The notes under the pieces were generated by a model. That model ran no database searches. It was not told where the DNA came from and worked only from the letters and a program-made list of their open reading frames with translations. This document shows, piece after piece, positions 39,310 through 48,945 of a DNA stretch of 64,000 nucleotides (within the stretch, counting starts at the first letter, position 1; every line of letters starts with the position of its first letter). A program made the position numbers and the translations under genes. This DNA is from Eubacteriales bacterium. GTDB taxonomy: Bacteria > Bacillota > Clostridia > Lachnospirales > Lachnospiraceae. The stretch covers positions 1 to 64,000 of the forward strand of contig JAUNOY010000016.1 of assembly GCA_030536995.1 (NCBI GenBank). Reading direction: 5' to 3'.

Positions 39310-40218
39310 TCAAATTTCTTTCTTATCATATCCGAAGTTCTTGATAAGAAAATCACTGTCTCTCCAGTCTTTTTTAACTTTTACCCAAAGTTTTAAATTT
39401 ACTTTGGCTTCCAGCATACGCTCGATTTCAAATCTGGCGTTGCTGCCGATTTTTTTCAGCATAGCTCCCTGCTTGCCGATAATAATTCCTTTATGGGAAT
39501 CCCTCTCGCAGATAATCGTAGCTTCAATATCTACCAGATTTTTATTTCCCGGACGCCATTTCATAATATCAATGGCAACAGCAATGCCGTGGGGAATCTC
39601 CGCATCCAATGCATGAAGCGCTTTTTCGCGGATAATCTCCGCAACAATCTGACGCTGAGGCTGATCTGTAATCGTATCTTCATCGTAAAACATCGGTCCA
39701 TAAGGCAGATATTTCAGGATACAGTCTATAATATCCTCTGTATTCTGTCCACGAAGCGCGGAACAGGGAATGATTTCCGCGAAGTCACAGACCTTGCGGT
39801 ACGTATCAATGGCAGGAAGAATCTCCTCTCTGCTGACTGTATCGATTTTATTGATAATCAGGATTACCGGAACTCCTACATTCTGAAGCTGTTCTGCAAT
39901 ATGGCGCTCTCCTGCACCGATGAAAGTGGACGGCTCTACCAGCCACATAATCGCATCCACCTCTTTGAGCGTACGTTCTGCAACCTGTACCATGTACTCT
40001 CCAAGCTTATTTTTCGCCTTATGAATTCCAGGTGTGTCAAGGAAGACAATCTGTCCTTCCTCGCAGGTATAAACTGTCTGGATGCGGTTTCTTGTAGTCT
40101 GAGGCTTCTTTGATGTAATGGCGATTTTCTGTCCGATAAGATGATTCATCAGAGTCGATTTCCCCACATTCGGTCTTCCGATAATTGCAACAAAGCCTGA
40201 TTTAAATTTTTCGTTCAT
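39310..40218 (-). CDS. era: GTPase Era
   Basis: 302 residues. G domain with GRPNVGKST (G1), TRNRIQTVYT (G2), DTPGIHKAKNKLG (G3) and NKID (G4), and a C-terminal KH domain with GIIIGKQGAMLKKIGSNAR. Binds the 3' end of 16S rRNA during 30S maturation. Full length. 24 bases downstream of the M16 peptidase gene. Confidence 0.96.
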   Translation of the reverse strand: MNEKFKSGFVAIIGRPNVGKSTLMNHLIGQKIAITSKKPQTTRNRIQTVYTCEEGQIVFLDTPGIHKAKNKLGEYMVQVAERTLKEVDAIMWLVEPSTFIGAGERHIAEQLQNVGVPVILIINKIDTVSREEILPAIDTYRKVCDFAEIIPCSALRGQNTEDIIDCILKYLPYGPMFYDEDTITDQPQRQIVAEIIREKALHALDAEIPHGIAVAIDIMKWRPGNKNLVDIEATIICERDSHKGIIIGKQGAMLKKIGSNARFEIERMLEAKVNLKLWVKVKKDWRDSDFLIKNFGYDKKEI

Positions 40219-40242
40219 TCAGATTTTTCTCCTCTATTGTAA

Positions 40243-43167
40243 TCAGCAGGTAATCAGAGGTCTTATTTCCATAAGGATATCTTCTGCCTTTTCTACCTTG
40301 CTCTCACTTCCCACAACACAAATCTGCTGCGCTTTTAAAACAGCTTCCACGATAGAAGCCAGATTTCTCATATCCTGACAGGTTGCTCCCAGAATCTCAT
40401 CTCTTGTCTTCTGTGCCATTTCCTCTGTCACTCCGCAGAAATATGCAGTCTTTGACACAGCACCTTTCATCTGAGGTGTTTTCGGCACATCCTTGCCGCT
40501 GATAGTTCCGATAATATATTTCGTCATTTCATGTTCATCTGCCTGGAAGTTTCGGATATAATCAGGAATTCCCTTATAAACTTCCAGTGTGCGTTTCAGA
40601 TGAGGGTCGCGGTAAGAAACGAAATAGCTTTCTCCGTTTCTCTTAAATCCGCTCATGCAGCCGTATGCGCCGCCTTTTACACGGAGGTTCATCCAGAGAT
40701 AATCGTAGCTTAAAGCTACTTTCAGAATGTCAAGGGCACCTGTATACTCCAGTCCCTCTTTTCGGAAGTTTCCAGTCTGCGCTACATACTGTACCTGACC
40801 GGAGGTTGTAAAGCCTTCATTTTTCTTTACACAGTAAAGCTCTTCCTCTGATTTATCCACTTCTTCTGTGCAGAAAACTTCTTCCAGAGAAGAAACAAGA
40901 CTCTTCATTTCTTCCAGAGACTCCCTTTCTCCTGTGTAGCTTATCATGAAGTTTTCCGGACGGAAAATCTCTTTCATAAGTTCGCGAAGGGCGCTTACGA
41001 TTTCGTCCTTTCTATCTTCAAATTCTTTTTCCAGCTTCTCGATAAACTGATAATAGCCGATTCCGGACATCTCATCCTGAAAAGCTGCCATCGGAGAAGA
41101 GTATGCTGTAGCGCGAAGCACTGCAGTTGCATGTCCCGCTCCCGAAAGACTTGCCTGCGCGCGGGATTTAACCTGTGCGATAATCTCATAGAGACGCTTG
41201 GTATCTTCAAGTCTGGAAGTGCTCAAAATCTCTTTCACCATATCGAAAAGGAAGGAAAGCTTCGGATACAAAGCCTTTCCTCTTACAGAAAACATAGCTT
41301 TGAATTCTTCGGTAGTATTTACGTTTTCAAAAACCTCTACCCCACAGTTGATTCCGCCTGTATTTGCATTGATTTCGTTAAAGAGTTCACCGTAAGTATA
41401 ATTTTCTGTATCTACATAGCCCAGAACCGATTTCAGAAGTCCCAGCCAGTTCACATCTTCCGGAGCCAGATTGTCCAGTTTAAACAAGAGGTCTACATAT
41501 CCAATGCCGTTTGTACATACATCATGATAAAGGAAGAGATGATCGTCCACTTTCAGCTCTTCATTGTAGAATTTGTCCGCCTCTTTCTTAATATCGCTGA
41601 TTTTCAGCATAGGAATACATTTTAAGGCTTCCGGATCTTCTTCCTTCTCCTGATATTCCTCAAGAGCTTTTGTTGCACGCACCATTTCCTCCAGTTTTTC
41701 CTGAGAAAGACTGCTTCTGTACGCCTCAAGCTTTTCTTCCAGCTCTTTTTCACGCTTTGCTGCAAGTCCCATCTTCGGAAGAAGGGTCAGAACGCAGCCG
41801 TGGCTATTATCAAGAAGATATTTGCGGATCAGTTCTTCAAAATATCTCTCGTTAAGAGCTTTTTTCAGTTTTTCAAAAACAGCAAGCTGCTGCACCTGTG
41901 CAAATGGCTGGCTGTCATCGTAGAGCCAGTCTCCCAGAATATCAAGGCTGTACATCAGTCCTTTTGGATAAGATGAGAAGTCTGCCTCCCTGTAGCGGAA
42001 TTCAAAATAATTGATTCCTGCTTCCACTGCTTTTTTGTCAATACCGTTATTCACAATATCTGTAAGCACTCTGCGGATAATGGATACGAATTCTTCTTTT
42101 TTATCAGGATTTGAGCCTTTCGCAACTACAGTGAAATATGGCTGAAGGATTCCGTCGTCAAAGGATCCGTAAATATCCTTGCCGATTTTTGCATCCAGAA
42201 GCGCTTTTTTCAGAGGCGCTCCGGGCGCGCTTAACAGAGCGTAGTCCAGAACCTCGAACGCCATACATTTCATGCTGTCAGAGGCATCTCCCACCACCAT
42301 ATTGTAGGAAAGATAAGTATTATCCTCCTCTCCTTCATTTTCAGAAACAGGATACTCCTTCGTAATATCTCGGCAGGAACCGAAATCTTTCTGCTCATGG
42401 AGTTCAGAATCCACCTTCAGCTCATCAAAATGAGAAAGATAGTGTTCGTCAAGGAAGGCAAGCTTTTCTTCCATGTCCATGTTTCCGTAAAGATAAATAT
42501 AGCTGTTGGACGGATGATAATAGGTTCTGTGGAAATCAAGGAAGTTTTCGTATGTCAGTTCCGGAATATTCTCCGGATTTCCGCCTGACTCACATCCGTA
42601 GGAATTATCAGGAAAAAGGCTGTTCATAATCTCCCTCTCCAGAACCTCGTCAGGAGAAGAAAAAGCTCCCTTCATCTCATTATAGACAACTCCGTTATAT
42701 TTCAGAGGCCCCTCTGTGTTTTCTAGCTGATAGCTCCAGCCCTCCTGACGGAAAATCTCTTCTTTTTTATAAATATTGGGATAAAATACCGCATCCAAAT
42801 ATACATGCATCAGGTTCTGAAAGTCCTGATCATTGCAGCTTGCCACCGGATAGCAGGTCTTGTCCGGATACGTCATGGCATTTAAAAAAGTATTCAATGA
42901 TCCCTTTACAAGTTCCACAAAAGGATCTTTCAATGGAAATTCTTTTGAACCGCAGAGAACACTGTGCTCTAAGATATGTGCCACCCCTGTACTGTCCTTG
43001 GGCGGTGTACGAAAAGCAATGTTAAATACCTTATTTTCATCCTCATTTTCAATAAGCATTACCCTTGCCCCTGTTTTTTTATGGCGGAGAAGCCATCCTG
43101 CAGAGTGGATATCTGAAAGATTCTCCTGTCTTACCACCTCATAAGCGGTTAAATTCTCTTTCTTCAT
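40243..43167 (-). CDS. M16C zinc peptidase (PreP/insulinase family)
   Basis: 974 residues from ATG 43167, with GGAGG 5 bases upstream. HILEH at residues 64-68 is the inverted zinc motif HxxEH, with the distal Glu in NGVVYNEMKGAFSSP near 145. Four M16 homology domains plus the M16C-associated insert; standard length for PreP-like proteins. No signal peptide, so cytoplasmic; degrades peptides up to about 65 residues. It is transcribed ahead of era-recO. Confidence 0.94.
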   Translation of the reverse strand: MKKENLTAYEVVRQENLSDIHSAGWLLRHKKTGARVMLIENEDENKVFNIAFRTPPKDSTGVAHILEHSVLCGSKEFPLKDPFVELVKGSLNTFLNAMTYPDKTCYPVASCNDQDFQNLMHVYLDAVFYPNIYKKEEIFRQEGWSYQLENTEGPLKYNGVVYNEMKGAFSSPDEVLEREIMNSLFPDNSYGCESGGNPENIPELTYENFLDFHRTYYHPSNSYIYLYGNMDMEEKLAFLDEHYLSHFDELKVDSELHEQKDFGSCRDITKEYPVSENEGEEDNTYLSYNMVVGDASDSMKCMAFEVLDYALLSAPGAPLKKALLDAKIGKDIYGSFDDGILQPYFTVVAKGSNPDKKEEFVSIIRRVLTDIVNNGIDKKAVEAGINYFEFRYREADFSSYPKGLMYSLDILGDWLYDDSQPFAQVQQLAVFEKLKKALNERYFEELIRKYLLDNSHGCVLTLLPKMGLAAKREKELEEKLEAYRSSLSQEKLEEMVRATKALEEYQEKEEDPEALKCIPMLKISDIKKEADKFYNEELKVDDHLFLYHDVCTNGIGYVDLLFKLDNLAPEDVNWLGLLKSVLGYVDTENYTYGELFNEINANTGGINCGVEVFENVNTTEEFKAMFSVRGKALYPKLSFLFDMVKEILSTSRLEDTKRLYEIIAQVKSRAQASLSGAGHATAVLRATAYSSPMAAFQDEMSGIGYYQFIEKLEKEFEDRKDEIVSALRELMKEIFRPENFMISYTGERESLEEMKSLVSSLEEVFCTEEVDKSEEELYCVKKNEGFTTSGQVQYVAQTGNFRKEGLEYTGALDILKVALSYDYLWMNLRVKGGAYGCMSGFKRNGESYFVSYRDPHLKRTLEVYKGIPDYIRNFQADEHEMTKYIIGTISGKDVPKTPQMKGAVSKTAYFCGVTEEMAQKTRDEILGATCQDMRNLASIVEAVLKAQQICVVGSESKVEKAEDILMEIRPLITC

Positions 43168-43274
43168 ATTTTCCTCCAAATTTCAGAGCTTGTCTCCATG
43201 GGAATCACCAATCGATCTTCCGATAAAAACAAGCTCTTTGTTACACTGTTTATTTTCGCATTAATTTATTCTTT

Positions 43275-43877
43275 TTATTCAGCTGCGCTCTCACTGATCA
43301 GGGGGTCCTCATCAGGAAAAACCTCCTGATATACTTCCACTGCAGCCTGTGTGATCAGCTGAAGCTCCTTTTCCATCTTTGCATTGACCGGAAGCTCAAT
43401 GGCCGTCTCACAGATATCTCTTCTTATTTTCTTTTTCTTTGCGTCACTGCTGATGGTAACAATGCCGAAAAGCGTGGAATTATAAGATTTATCCGTCTCA
43501 CAAAGCATCAGATAAGTTCTGACCAGATGAATACACTCCTGATACAGAAGTTCTTTATGAAGAGCACTCTTCTCCTGGATTTCTGTAAATTTCAGTTTAT
43601 TCAAAACTTTGGAAATCTCTTTCTGGGCAGTTTTCCATCCAAAAAAGCGACTTCCCGAATTACGGTTAAATTCCATTGTCATCCACAATGCAAGAAAGCC
43701 ATCTGCCCGTGTATCCTCACCCAGCTCAGATGGATCCTGATAACGCAGTTCCCACAGTTCCCTGCGAATCTCATTGGCTTCTTTATCCTCTCCTGACTCT
43801 ATCGCCTCCATAAGAAGCTTCTTTCTTATCATCGGCTCATGTTCTTTATAGTACTTCTCCATAATTGGTGTTTCCAT
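43275..43877 (-). CDS. Hypothetical protein (200 aa), possibly DUF6553
   Basis: Helical, charged protein with no membrane segment (EKYYKEHEPMIRKKLLMEAIESG; FLALWMTMEFNRNSGSRFFGWKTAQKEI). The arrangement fits a lineage-specific family annotated DUF6553 in Lachnospiraceae, a tentative match from memory. No catalytic motif. 23 bases downstream of glf, so in the same transcript. Confidence 0.7.
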   Translation of the reverse strand: METPIMEKYYKEHEPMIRKKLLMEAIESGEDKEANEIRRELWELRYQDPSELGEDTRADGFLALWMTMEFNRNSGSRFFGWKTAQKEISKVLNKLKFTEIQEKSALHKELLYQECIHLVRTYLMLCETDKSYNSTLFGIVTISSDAKKKKIRRDICETAIELPVNAKMEKELQLITQAAVEVYQEVFPDEDPLISESAAE

Positions 43878-43900
43878 TCAGTCTTTTCCTTTCTTCCCTG

Positions 43901-45016
43901 TTACGCCTCTTCGTAAGTCAGCTCTGTCTCAGCCAGAGTCAGCGCCTCCTCGATCACCTGATCCATATCCATGTAACGATACATTCCAAGTCTTCCGCCG
44001 AAAAGAACATTTTTCTCTTCCAGGGCTTTTCGTTCATATTTGTCAAAGAGAATACTGTTTGCCGGGTCATTGACCGGATAATACGGTTCGCGGCCTTTCT
44101 CCCATGCAGCCGGGTATTCTCTGGTAATTACTGTTTTTAGCTGTGTACCGAATTCGAAATGCTTGTGTTCTATAATCCTTGTATAAGGCACTTCATAATC
44201 CGTATAGTTTACAACTGCGTTGCCCTGATAGTTGCCCATATCAAGAACTTCTGTCTCAAATCTCAGAGAACGGTATTCCAGTTCTCCATAGCAGTAATCG
44301 TAAAACTCATCGATCATACCTGTAAAAAGTACCTTCTCTGCCTGCGCCATAAGATCTTCTTTATTGTCAAAGAAATCTGTATTCAGACATACCTGCACGC
44401 CCTCCAGCAGCTTCTTGATAATCCGTGTATAACCGCCCTTAGGAATTCCCTGATAAGGATCCTTAAAGTAATTGTTGTCATAGGTGTATCGAAGCGGCAG
44501 ACGCTTGATAATAAATGCCGGAAGCTCCCTGCATTCACGTCCCCACTGCTTTCTTGTATAACCCTCTACAAGCTTTTCATAAACATCCTGTCCCACAAGA
44601 GCAAGGGCCTGCTCTTCGAGATTCTTCGGATGAGTGATGTGCATTCTTGCAATCTGCTCCTGAATCTTCGCCTTTGCTTCTGCCGGAGTACGCACTCCCC
44701 AGAGTTGATGGAAAGTATTCATATTAAATGGCAGATTATAAAGCTCATCCTTATAAACTGCGATCGGTGAATTAACAAAATGGTTAAATTCCGCGAACTG
44801 ATTTATATAATCCCAAACTTTTTTTCTGGAGGTGTGAAAAATATGCGCACCGTATCTGTGCACCTGAATTCCTTCAACCTCCTCTGTATAAATATTACCG
44901 CCAATGTGATCTCTCTTATCAATCACCAGGCAGGTTTTCCCCCTTCTGGTCGCCTCATGTGCAAACACCGCTCCGAAAAGCCCGGCTCCCACAATTAAAT
45001 AATCATATTTTTTCAT
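43901..45016 (-). CDS. glf: UDP-galactopyranose mutase
   Basis: 371 residues. FAD-binding GAGLFGAVFAHEATRRG then HIGGNIYTE at the N-terminus, and HRYGAHIFHTSRKKVWDYINQF, a UGM hallmark with the substrate loop (NNYFKDPYQGIPKGGY). Converts UDP-Galp to UDP-Galf for cell-surface glycans. Start at ATG 45016 after AGAAGGTG; a GTG at 45025 is possible. Not in a glycan operon here. Confidence 0.96.
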   Translation of the reverse strand: MKKYDYLIVGAGLFGAVFAHEATRRGKTCLVIDKRDHIGGNIYTEEVEGIQVHRYGAHIFHTSRKKVWDYINQFAEFNHFVNSPIAVYKDELYNLPFNMNTFHQLWGVRTPAEAKAKIQEQIARMHITHPKNLEEQALALVGQDVYEKLVEGYTRKQWGRECRELPAFIIKRLPLRYTYDNNYFKDPYQGIPKGGYTRIIKKLLEGVQVCLNTDFFDNKEDLMAQAEKVLFTGMIDEFYDYCYGELEYRSLRFETEVLDMGNYQGNAVVNYTDYEVPYTRIIEHKHFEFGTQLKTVITREYPAAWEKGREPYYPVNDPANSILFDKYERKALEEKNVLFGGRLGMYRYMDMDQVIEEALTLAETELTYEEA

Positions 45017-45089
45017 TAGAGACACCTTCTTTACTTCTTAATTTTGTTATTATATCAAATTTACGCGAAATTGGATAGTCTTTCTTTTT

Positions 45090-45635
45090 TTACTTTCTTT
45101 TTCCGCCTTTTAAATATACATTTTTTATATAGCGAAGAGTGGTATCCTCCCCGTGGTCATGAAGAATGCGCAGAAGTCCTTCCAGCTCCTTTTTTGTCTG
45201 CGGATGGATAAACCACAGTTTCTCTTTGCCCTTCAGGAAGTACTGCAAAGGCTGTCTGCAGTCATACGCATCCCCAAGATACGTGCGGGAAGCGCTGATT
45301 CTGTCCATTACCATTTCCGCCACATATTTGCGCGGCATCTGCGCGCCCATGATCACATGCTCTTTATCAAGAGAATAATCCACCCAGTATTCAAAATGGT
45401 GGCGGTTTCTCCCCTTATGATGAAGCCACGAAAGAGAAACTCCCGTGTCCTCTCTTTCCGCATTGTTGGGACTTCTGTCTCCCTGAAAGTATTTACAGCC
45501 CACCAGAAATTCTGTTGGCGAATACTTGGACACATCGTGGAGCAGCCCCTGTTTATAAAGACCAATGCGGAAGCAGTAGTGCATGACCATCAGCTTATGT
45601 CTGGTAATTGTCTTAAAGTGAAGCCATGGATGCAA
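45090..45635 (-). CDS. DUF5662 family protein (HD-like)
   Basis: 181 residues from a TTG start, with GGGGGA 7 bases upstream. The core HKLMVMHYCFRIGLYKQGLLHDVSKYSPTEF includes an HD-like HDVSK and GVSLSWLHHKGRNRHHFEYW, the DUF5662 pattern. An HD-type metal phosphohydrolase is plausible but unproven. The TTG is 3 bases after the GlgX-like stop, so it is translationally coupled to that gene. Confidence 0.85.
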   Translation of the reverse strand: MHPWLHFKTITRHKLMVMHYCFRIGLYKQGLLHDVSKYSPTEFLVGCKYFQGDRSPNNAEREDTGVSLSWLHHKGRNRHHFEYWVDYSLDKEHVIMGAQMPRKYVAEMVMDRISASRTYLGDAYDCRQPLQYFLKGKEKLWFIHPQTKKELEGLLRILHDHGEDTTLRYIKNVYLKGGKRK

Positions 45636-45638
45636 GAT

Positions 45639-47501
45639 TTATTCCCCCTTACATGCCCGAAGCACAACTATGGTGCGCGGACCAATCTCAATTTTCTTTT
45701 TATAGCCCCTGTTTTCCTCACTTTCTGTAAGGAATCCATTCTCCGAACTGTCTGCGGTATCAATAACCTTTTCCCATGTTTTCCCCTCCGGAAGATTCGG
45801 AAGAGCAGCCTCCCTGTTCTCCCAGTGGAAATTATAGATTACATACAGGAAATCGTCCTCTGTACCGTCTTCCTTTTCGGCATAGGCCCCACAGTAAAGA
45901 ACTGCAAGTAGCCGTGATGTATTCTCAGCGCTGCAATACCACGCCCTCTCTCCGTGGAGAGATACATCCGGAAAGCCTTTTGCTTTATAATCCACCCCAC
46001 GGAGTTCTTTTTCCATATGGAGTATGGGATGTTCCTTTCGAAAGGCAATGGCTTTTTTTACGAAATCAAGCAGTTTTTCATTTTTCTTAAGTCCCTTCCA
46101 GTCAATCCAGCCAATGGCATTATCCTGACAATATGCATTGTTGTTTCCTGACTGAGAGTTTCCGATTTCATCTCCGCCGTAAATCATAGGCGTTCCCTGA
46201 CTGAAAAGCATCATCAGAAACGCGTTTCTGATCTGGCGCTCCCTTATCTGACGGATATTCTGTTTACGACTTGGACCTTCAAATCCGCAGTTCCATGAAA
46301 AGTTGTAACTGCATCCATCCTGATTCTCTTCTCCATTTGCTTCATTGTGCCTGTAATTATAGGTCACCATATCGTTTAAAGTGAACCCGTCCTGGAAAGA
46401 CATATAGTTAATTACCGCATATTTATCATGATTTCGTTTCACTCGCCACGAAACTCCCGGAATCATATCTTCATCGCTCTTTAAAAAGCGTCGCATATCC
46501 TGAAGAAATCCGGAGTTATACTCTGCAATACATTTATTTCCTTTACGCTCTTTGACCATATTTTCATCAAAACCTATCAGCATAATCTTCGTATTGCTCA
46601 AAACTCCGTCTCTCAAAATCACAGAAACAGGAACACCGTCTCCCATAAGATGGAATCCGTCCACATGATAAAAAAGCTTCCAGAACTGCAAAGCCCTCAA
46701 TGCAATAAACGGGTTCGTCCCGGCAGGAAAGTACATTTCCATAATACATTCCATTCCTGCACTGTGAAGAGCTTTCACAAAGTCTCTCACCTCATTCTCC
46801 GGCTCCTTTGAAGCGCAGTATGAACGCTTCGGCGCATAATAACAGCCCTCATCGTATCCCCAGTAATTTATTTTTTCTTTTTCGCATTTCCGGGATACCA
46901 TACCTGTGTTTTCACTGTTTTTTTTCACTTCCATAAACTCATATGCAGGCATCAATTCAATGGCATTAATTCCAAGTTCCTGCCAGTATGGTATCATTCC
47001 TGTAAGAGCCTTAAAAGTTCCTTTCGTCCCCGTAACCCCTTTCGCAGCCTTGGTATAGCCGCGCACATGAATCTTGTACAGAATCATGTCACTGTAAGGA
47101 AGCTTCGGATTTTTATCATTTTCCCAGTCATACTTCTTCTTTGTAAGGAATCCACACCGTACTTTATGGATATCCTCATCTATTTCGGCTCCGAAATGTT
47201 CACGACCACGCACACTGTAAGCACAGGGATCGTGAACAACCTTTCCATCTATCAGGAAATTATATTCATAATCCTCATCCTTAAAGTCCGGAAGAAACAT
47301 TGCATAGATATCTCCGCTTCTGTGCTCTTCCGTAAAAGGAATTACAGTTGTCGGTTCTTTCGCCTTTTTTCTGTAAAGAAGTAAAGATGCTTCTGCCTCC
47401 TCCGGTACCTCAAGAGCGAAATTCATTCCGCCCTGCATTCTGTTTGCTCCCAGGATCAGCGGACACCCCGCTTCCGCTGCAATCATCTTCTGGTTTGTCA
47501 T
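45639..47501 (-). CDS. GlgX-like GH13 protein with degenerate catalytic site
   Basis: 620 residues with a CBM48-like N-terminus (about 15-100), a (beta/alpha)8 domain and a C-terminal beta domain: the layout of glycogen debranching enzymes. Region IV keeps FQDGFTLNDMVTYNYRHNEANGEE, but region I is EMYFPAGT (canonical DxxxNH lost), region II is GFHLMGDG (canonical GFRxD, nucleophile Asp lost) and region III is LIGFDEN (canonical AEPW, acid Glu lost). It therefore probably cannot hydrolyse glycosidic bonds and may act as a glycogen-binding or regulatory protein. Translationally linked to exoA (adjacent stop/start) and to DUF5662. Confidence 0.85.
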   Translation of the reverse strand: MTNQKMIAAEAGCPLILGANRMQGGMNFALEVPEEAEASLLLYRKKAKEPTTVIPFTEEHRSGDIYAMFLPDFKDEDYEYNFLIDGKVVHDPCAYSVRGREHFGAEIDEDIHKVRCGFLTKKKYDWENDKNPKLPYSDMILYKIHVRGYTKAAKGVTGTKGTFKALTGMIPYWQELGINAIELMPAYEFMEVKKNSENTGMVSRKCEKEKINYWGYDEGCYYAPKRSYCASKEPENEVRDFVKALHSAGMECIMEMYFPAGTNPFIALRALQFWKLFYHVDGFHLMGDGVPVSVILRDGVLSNTKIMLIGFDENMVKERKGNKCIAEYNSGFLQDMRRFLKSDEDMIPGVSWRVKRNHDKYAVINYMSFQDGFTLNDMVTYNYRHNEANGEENQDGCSYNFSWNCGFEGPSRKQNIRQIRERQIRNAFLMMLFSQGTPMIYGGDEIGNSQSGNNNAYCQDNAIGWIDWKGLKKNEKLLDFVKKAIAFRKEHPILHMEKELRGVDYKAKGFPDVSLHGERAWYCSAENTSRLLAVLYCGAYAEKEDGTEDDFLYVIYNFHWENREAALPNLPEGKTWEKVIDTADSSENGFLTESEENRGYKKKIEIGPRTIVVLRACKGE

Positions 47502-48263
47502 TTAGTTTATCCCCCTAATCTTAAGTTCCACCGGACAGTGGTCTGACCCAAGAATATCTGAATGGATATCAGCGCTCTCCAGATTGTCCTTCAAGGACGG
47601 GGAGACAAGGAAATAATCGATTCTCCATCCCGCATTTTTCGCCCTTGCCTGAAAACGATACGACCACCATGAATATCTTCCCTCTGCATCCGGATAAAAA
47701 TAACGGAAGGTATCAATAAATCCGCTCTCCAATACCTTTGTGAAACATTCTCGTTCTTCGTCGGAAAATCCGGCATTTTTGCGGTTCGTTTTCGGATTTT
47801 TTAAGTCAATCTCCTGATGAGCCACATTGAAATCTCCGCAGGCAATCACAGGCTTCTTCTCCTGAAGTTTCAAAAGATATGCCAGAAAATCGCGTTCCCA
47901 TTCCATACGGTAATCCAGCCTTTTTAACTCTGTCTGCGAATTCGGCGTATAAACTGTCACGAGATAAAAATCCTCAAATTCCAAAGTAATGACTCTGCCC
48001 TCTTTATCGTGCTCTTCCATTCCAATGCCATAGCTTACATGAAGCGGTTCTTTTTTTGAAAAAACCGCCGTGCCCGAATAGCCGCGTCTGTTGGCATAGT
48101 TCCAGTATTGATGATAACCCGGAAGCTCAAGCTTCACCTGTCCCTCAGAGCACTTGGTTTCCTGCAGGCAAAATATATCCGCATCAAGCGCCTGAAAGGA
48201 ATCTTCGAACCCTTTCGTCAGACATGCGCGTATTCCATTCACATTCCATGAAATCAGTTTCAT
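47502..48263 (-). CDS. exoA: Exodeoxyribonuclease III (ExoA/Xth)
   Basis: 253 residues. WNVNGIRA (Asn), LQETK (Glu), CGDFNVAH (Asp/Asn), and GSDHCPV (Asp-His) give the complete EEP nuclease site. AP endonuclease and 3'-5' exonuclease of base excision repair. Full length. Its stop is directly followed by the GlgX-like ATG. Confidence 0.96.
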   Translation of the reverse strand: MKLISWNVNGIRACLTKGFEDSFQALDADIFCLQETKCSEGQVKLELPGYHQYWNYANRRGYSGTAVFSKKEPLHVSYGIGMEEHDKEGRVITLEFEDFYLVTVYTPNSQTELKRLDYRMEWERDFLAYLLKLQEKKPVIACGDFNVAHQEIDLKNPKTNRKNAGFSDEERECFTKVLESGFIDTFRYFYPDAEGRYSWWSYRFQARAKNAGWRIDYFLVSPSLKDNLESADIHSDILGSDHCPVELKIRGIN

Positions 48264-48333
48264 TCTTAATCTCCTATCCTGTTATTAGAACCTATTATAG
48301 CACAGACCGGAAAAACACGCTATGTTTTTGGAC

Positions 48334-48362
48334 TTCACAAATCCTTTTTTTTCTGGTACAAT
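48334..48362 (+). promoter_or_regulatory. Promoter of the DUF1292 gene
   Basis: TTCACA (48334-48339), 17-bp spacer, TACAAT (48357-48362). A downstream dyad TTACTGT ... ACAGTAA (within 48375-48412) lies in the leader. Confidence 0.6.
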
Positions 48363-48456
48363 CGAGGATAGGTTATTTACTGTTGCAACATATGGCGTAT
48401 ACAGTAACTATTTACCGAATGATTTAAGAAAAACAGGAAAGAATGAGGATATTCCC

Positions 48457-48834
48457 ATGAGTGAAGAATTAAAAAACGCAGGCTGCAGTGCAAGCGACTG
48501 CGCTTCCTGCTGTGACAGCAGCTGCAGCGGATGCGGAAGCTCCGATGAAGAGCACCGCACCATTACCCTGACAATGGACGACAATACAGAAGTCGAATGT
48601 GCGATTCTTACAATCTTCCCGGTTGCAGATAAAGAATATATCGCACTCCTTCCACTGGATGAAAACGGTCAGAATCAGACAGGAGAGGTTTATCTCTATG
48701 TATTCTCCCGTACAGAGTCAGGAGACCCGATGCTTGCCAATATCGAAAGCGACGAAGAATACGAAAAAGCAGCCCTTGCATTTGATACCATCGTACAGAA
48801 CGCACAGGCTGCAGCAGAGAACGAAGCTGAATAA
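48457..48834 (+). CDS. DUF1292 protein with a Cys-rich N-terminus
   Basis: 125 residues; start at ATG 48457 (MSEELKNAGCSAS) with GAGGA upstream. Residues 10-26 contain six cysteines (10, 15, 18, 19, 23, 26), then EEHRTITLTMDDNTEVECAILTIFPV opens the DUF1292/YrzB-like domain (about 32-105). Typical DUF1292 proteins lack the Cys region, so this looks like an added metal- or redox-sensing segment. Function unknown. Between exoA (divergent) and fabV (convergent). Confidence 0.88.
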   Translation: MSEELKNAGCSASDCASCCDSSCSGCGSSDEEHRTITLTMDDNTEVECAILTIFPVADKEYIALLPLDENGQNQTGEVYLYVFSRTESGDPMLANIESDEEYEKAALAFDTIVQNAQAAAENEAE

Positions 48835-48893
48835 TCGCGCCCTGCAAACCGCGCAGCAATTCATTCCCGCAAGTATATCTAAACGTGCATAAA

Positions 48894-48933
48894 GGGGGAC
48901 GCCTTAGTCTGGCGTCCCCCTTTCGTCTTTTTG
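48894..48933. terminator. Terminator between DUF1292 and fabV genes
   Basis: GGGGGACGCC (48894-48903)/GGCGTCCCCC (48911-48920), 7-nt loop, then TTTCGTCTTTTT on the plus strand. The strong GC stem could act on both strands. Confidence 0.85.
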
Positions 48934-48945
48934 TATTCCGGGATA

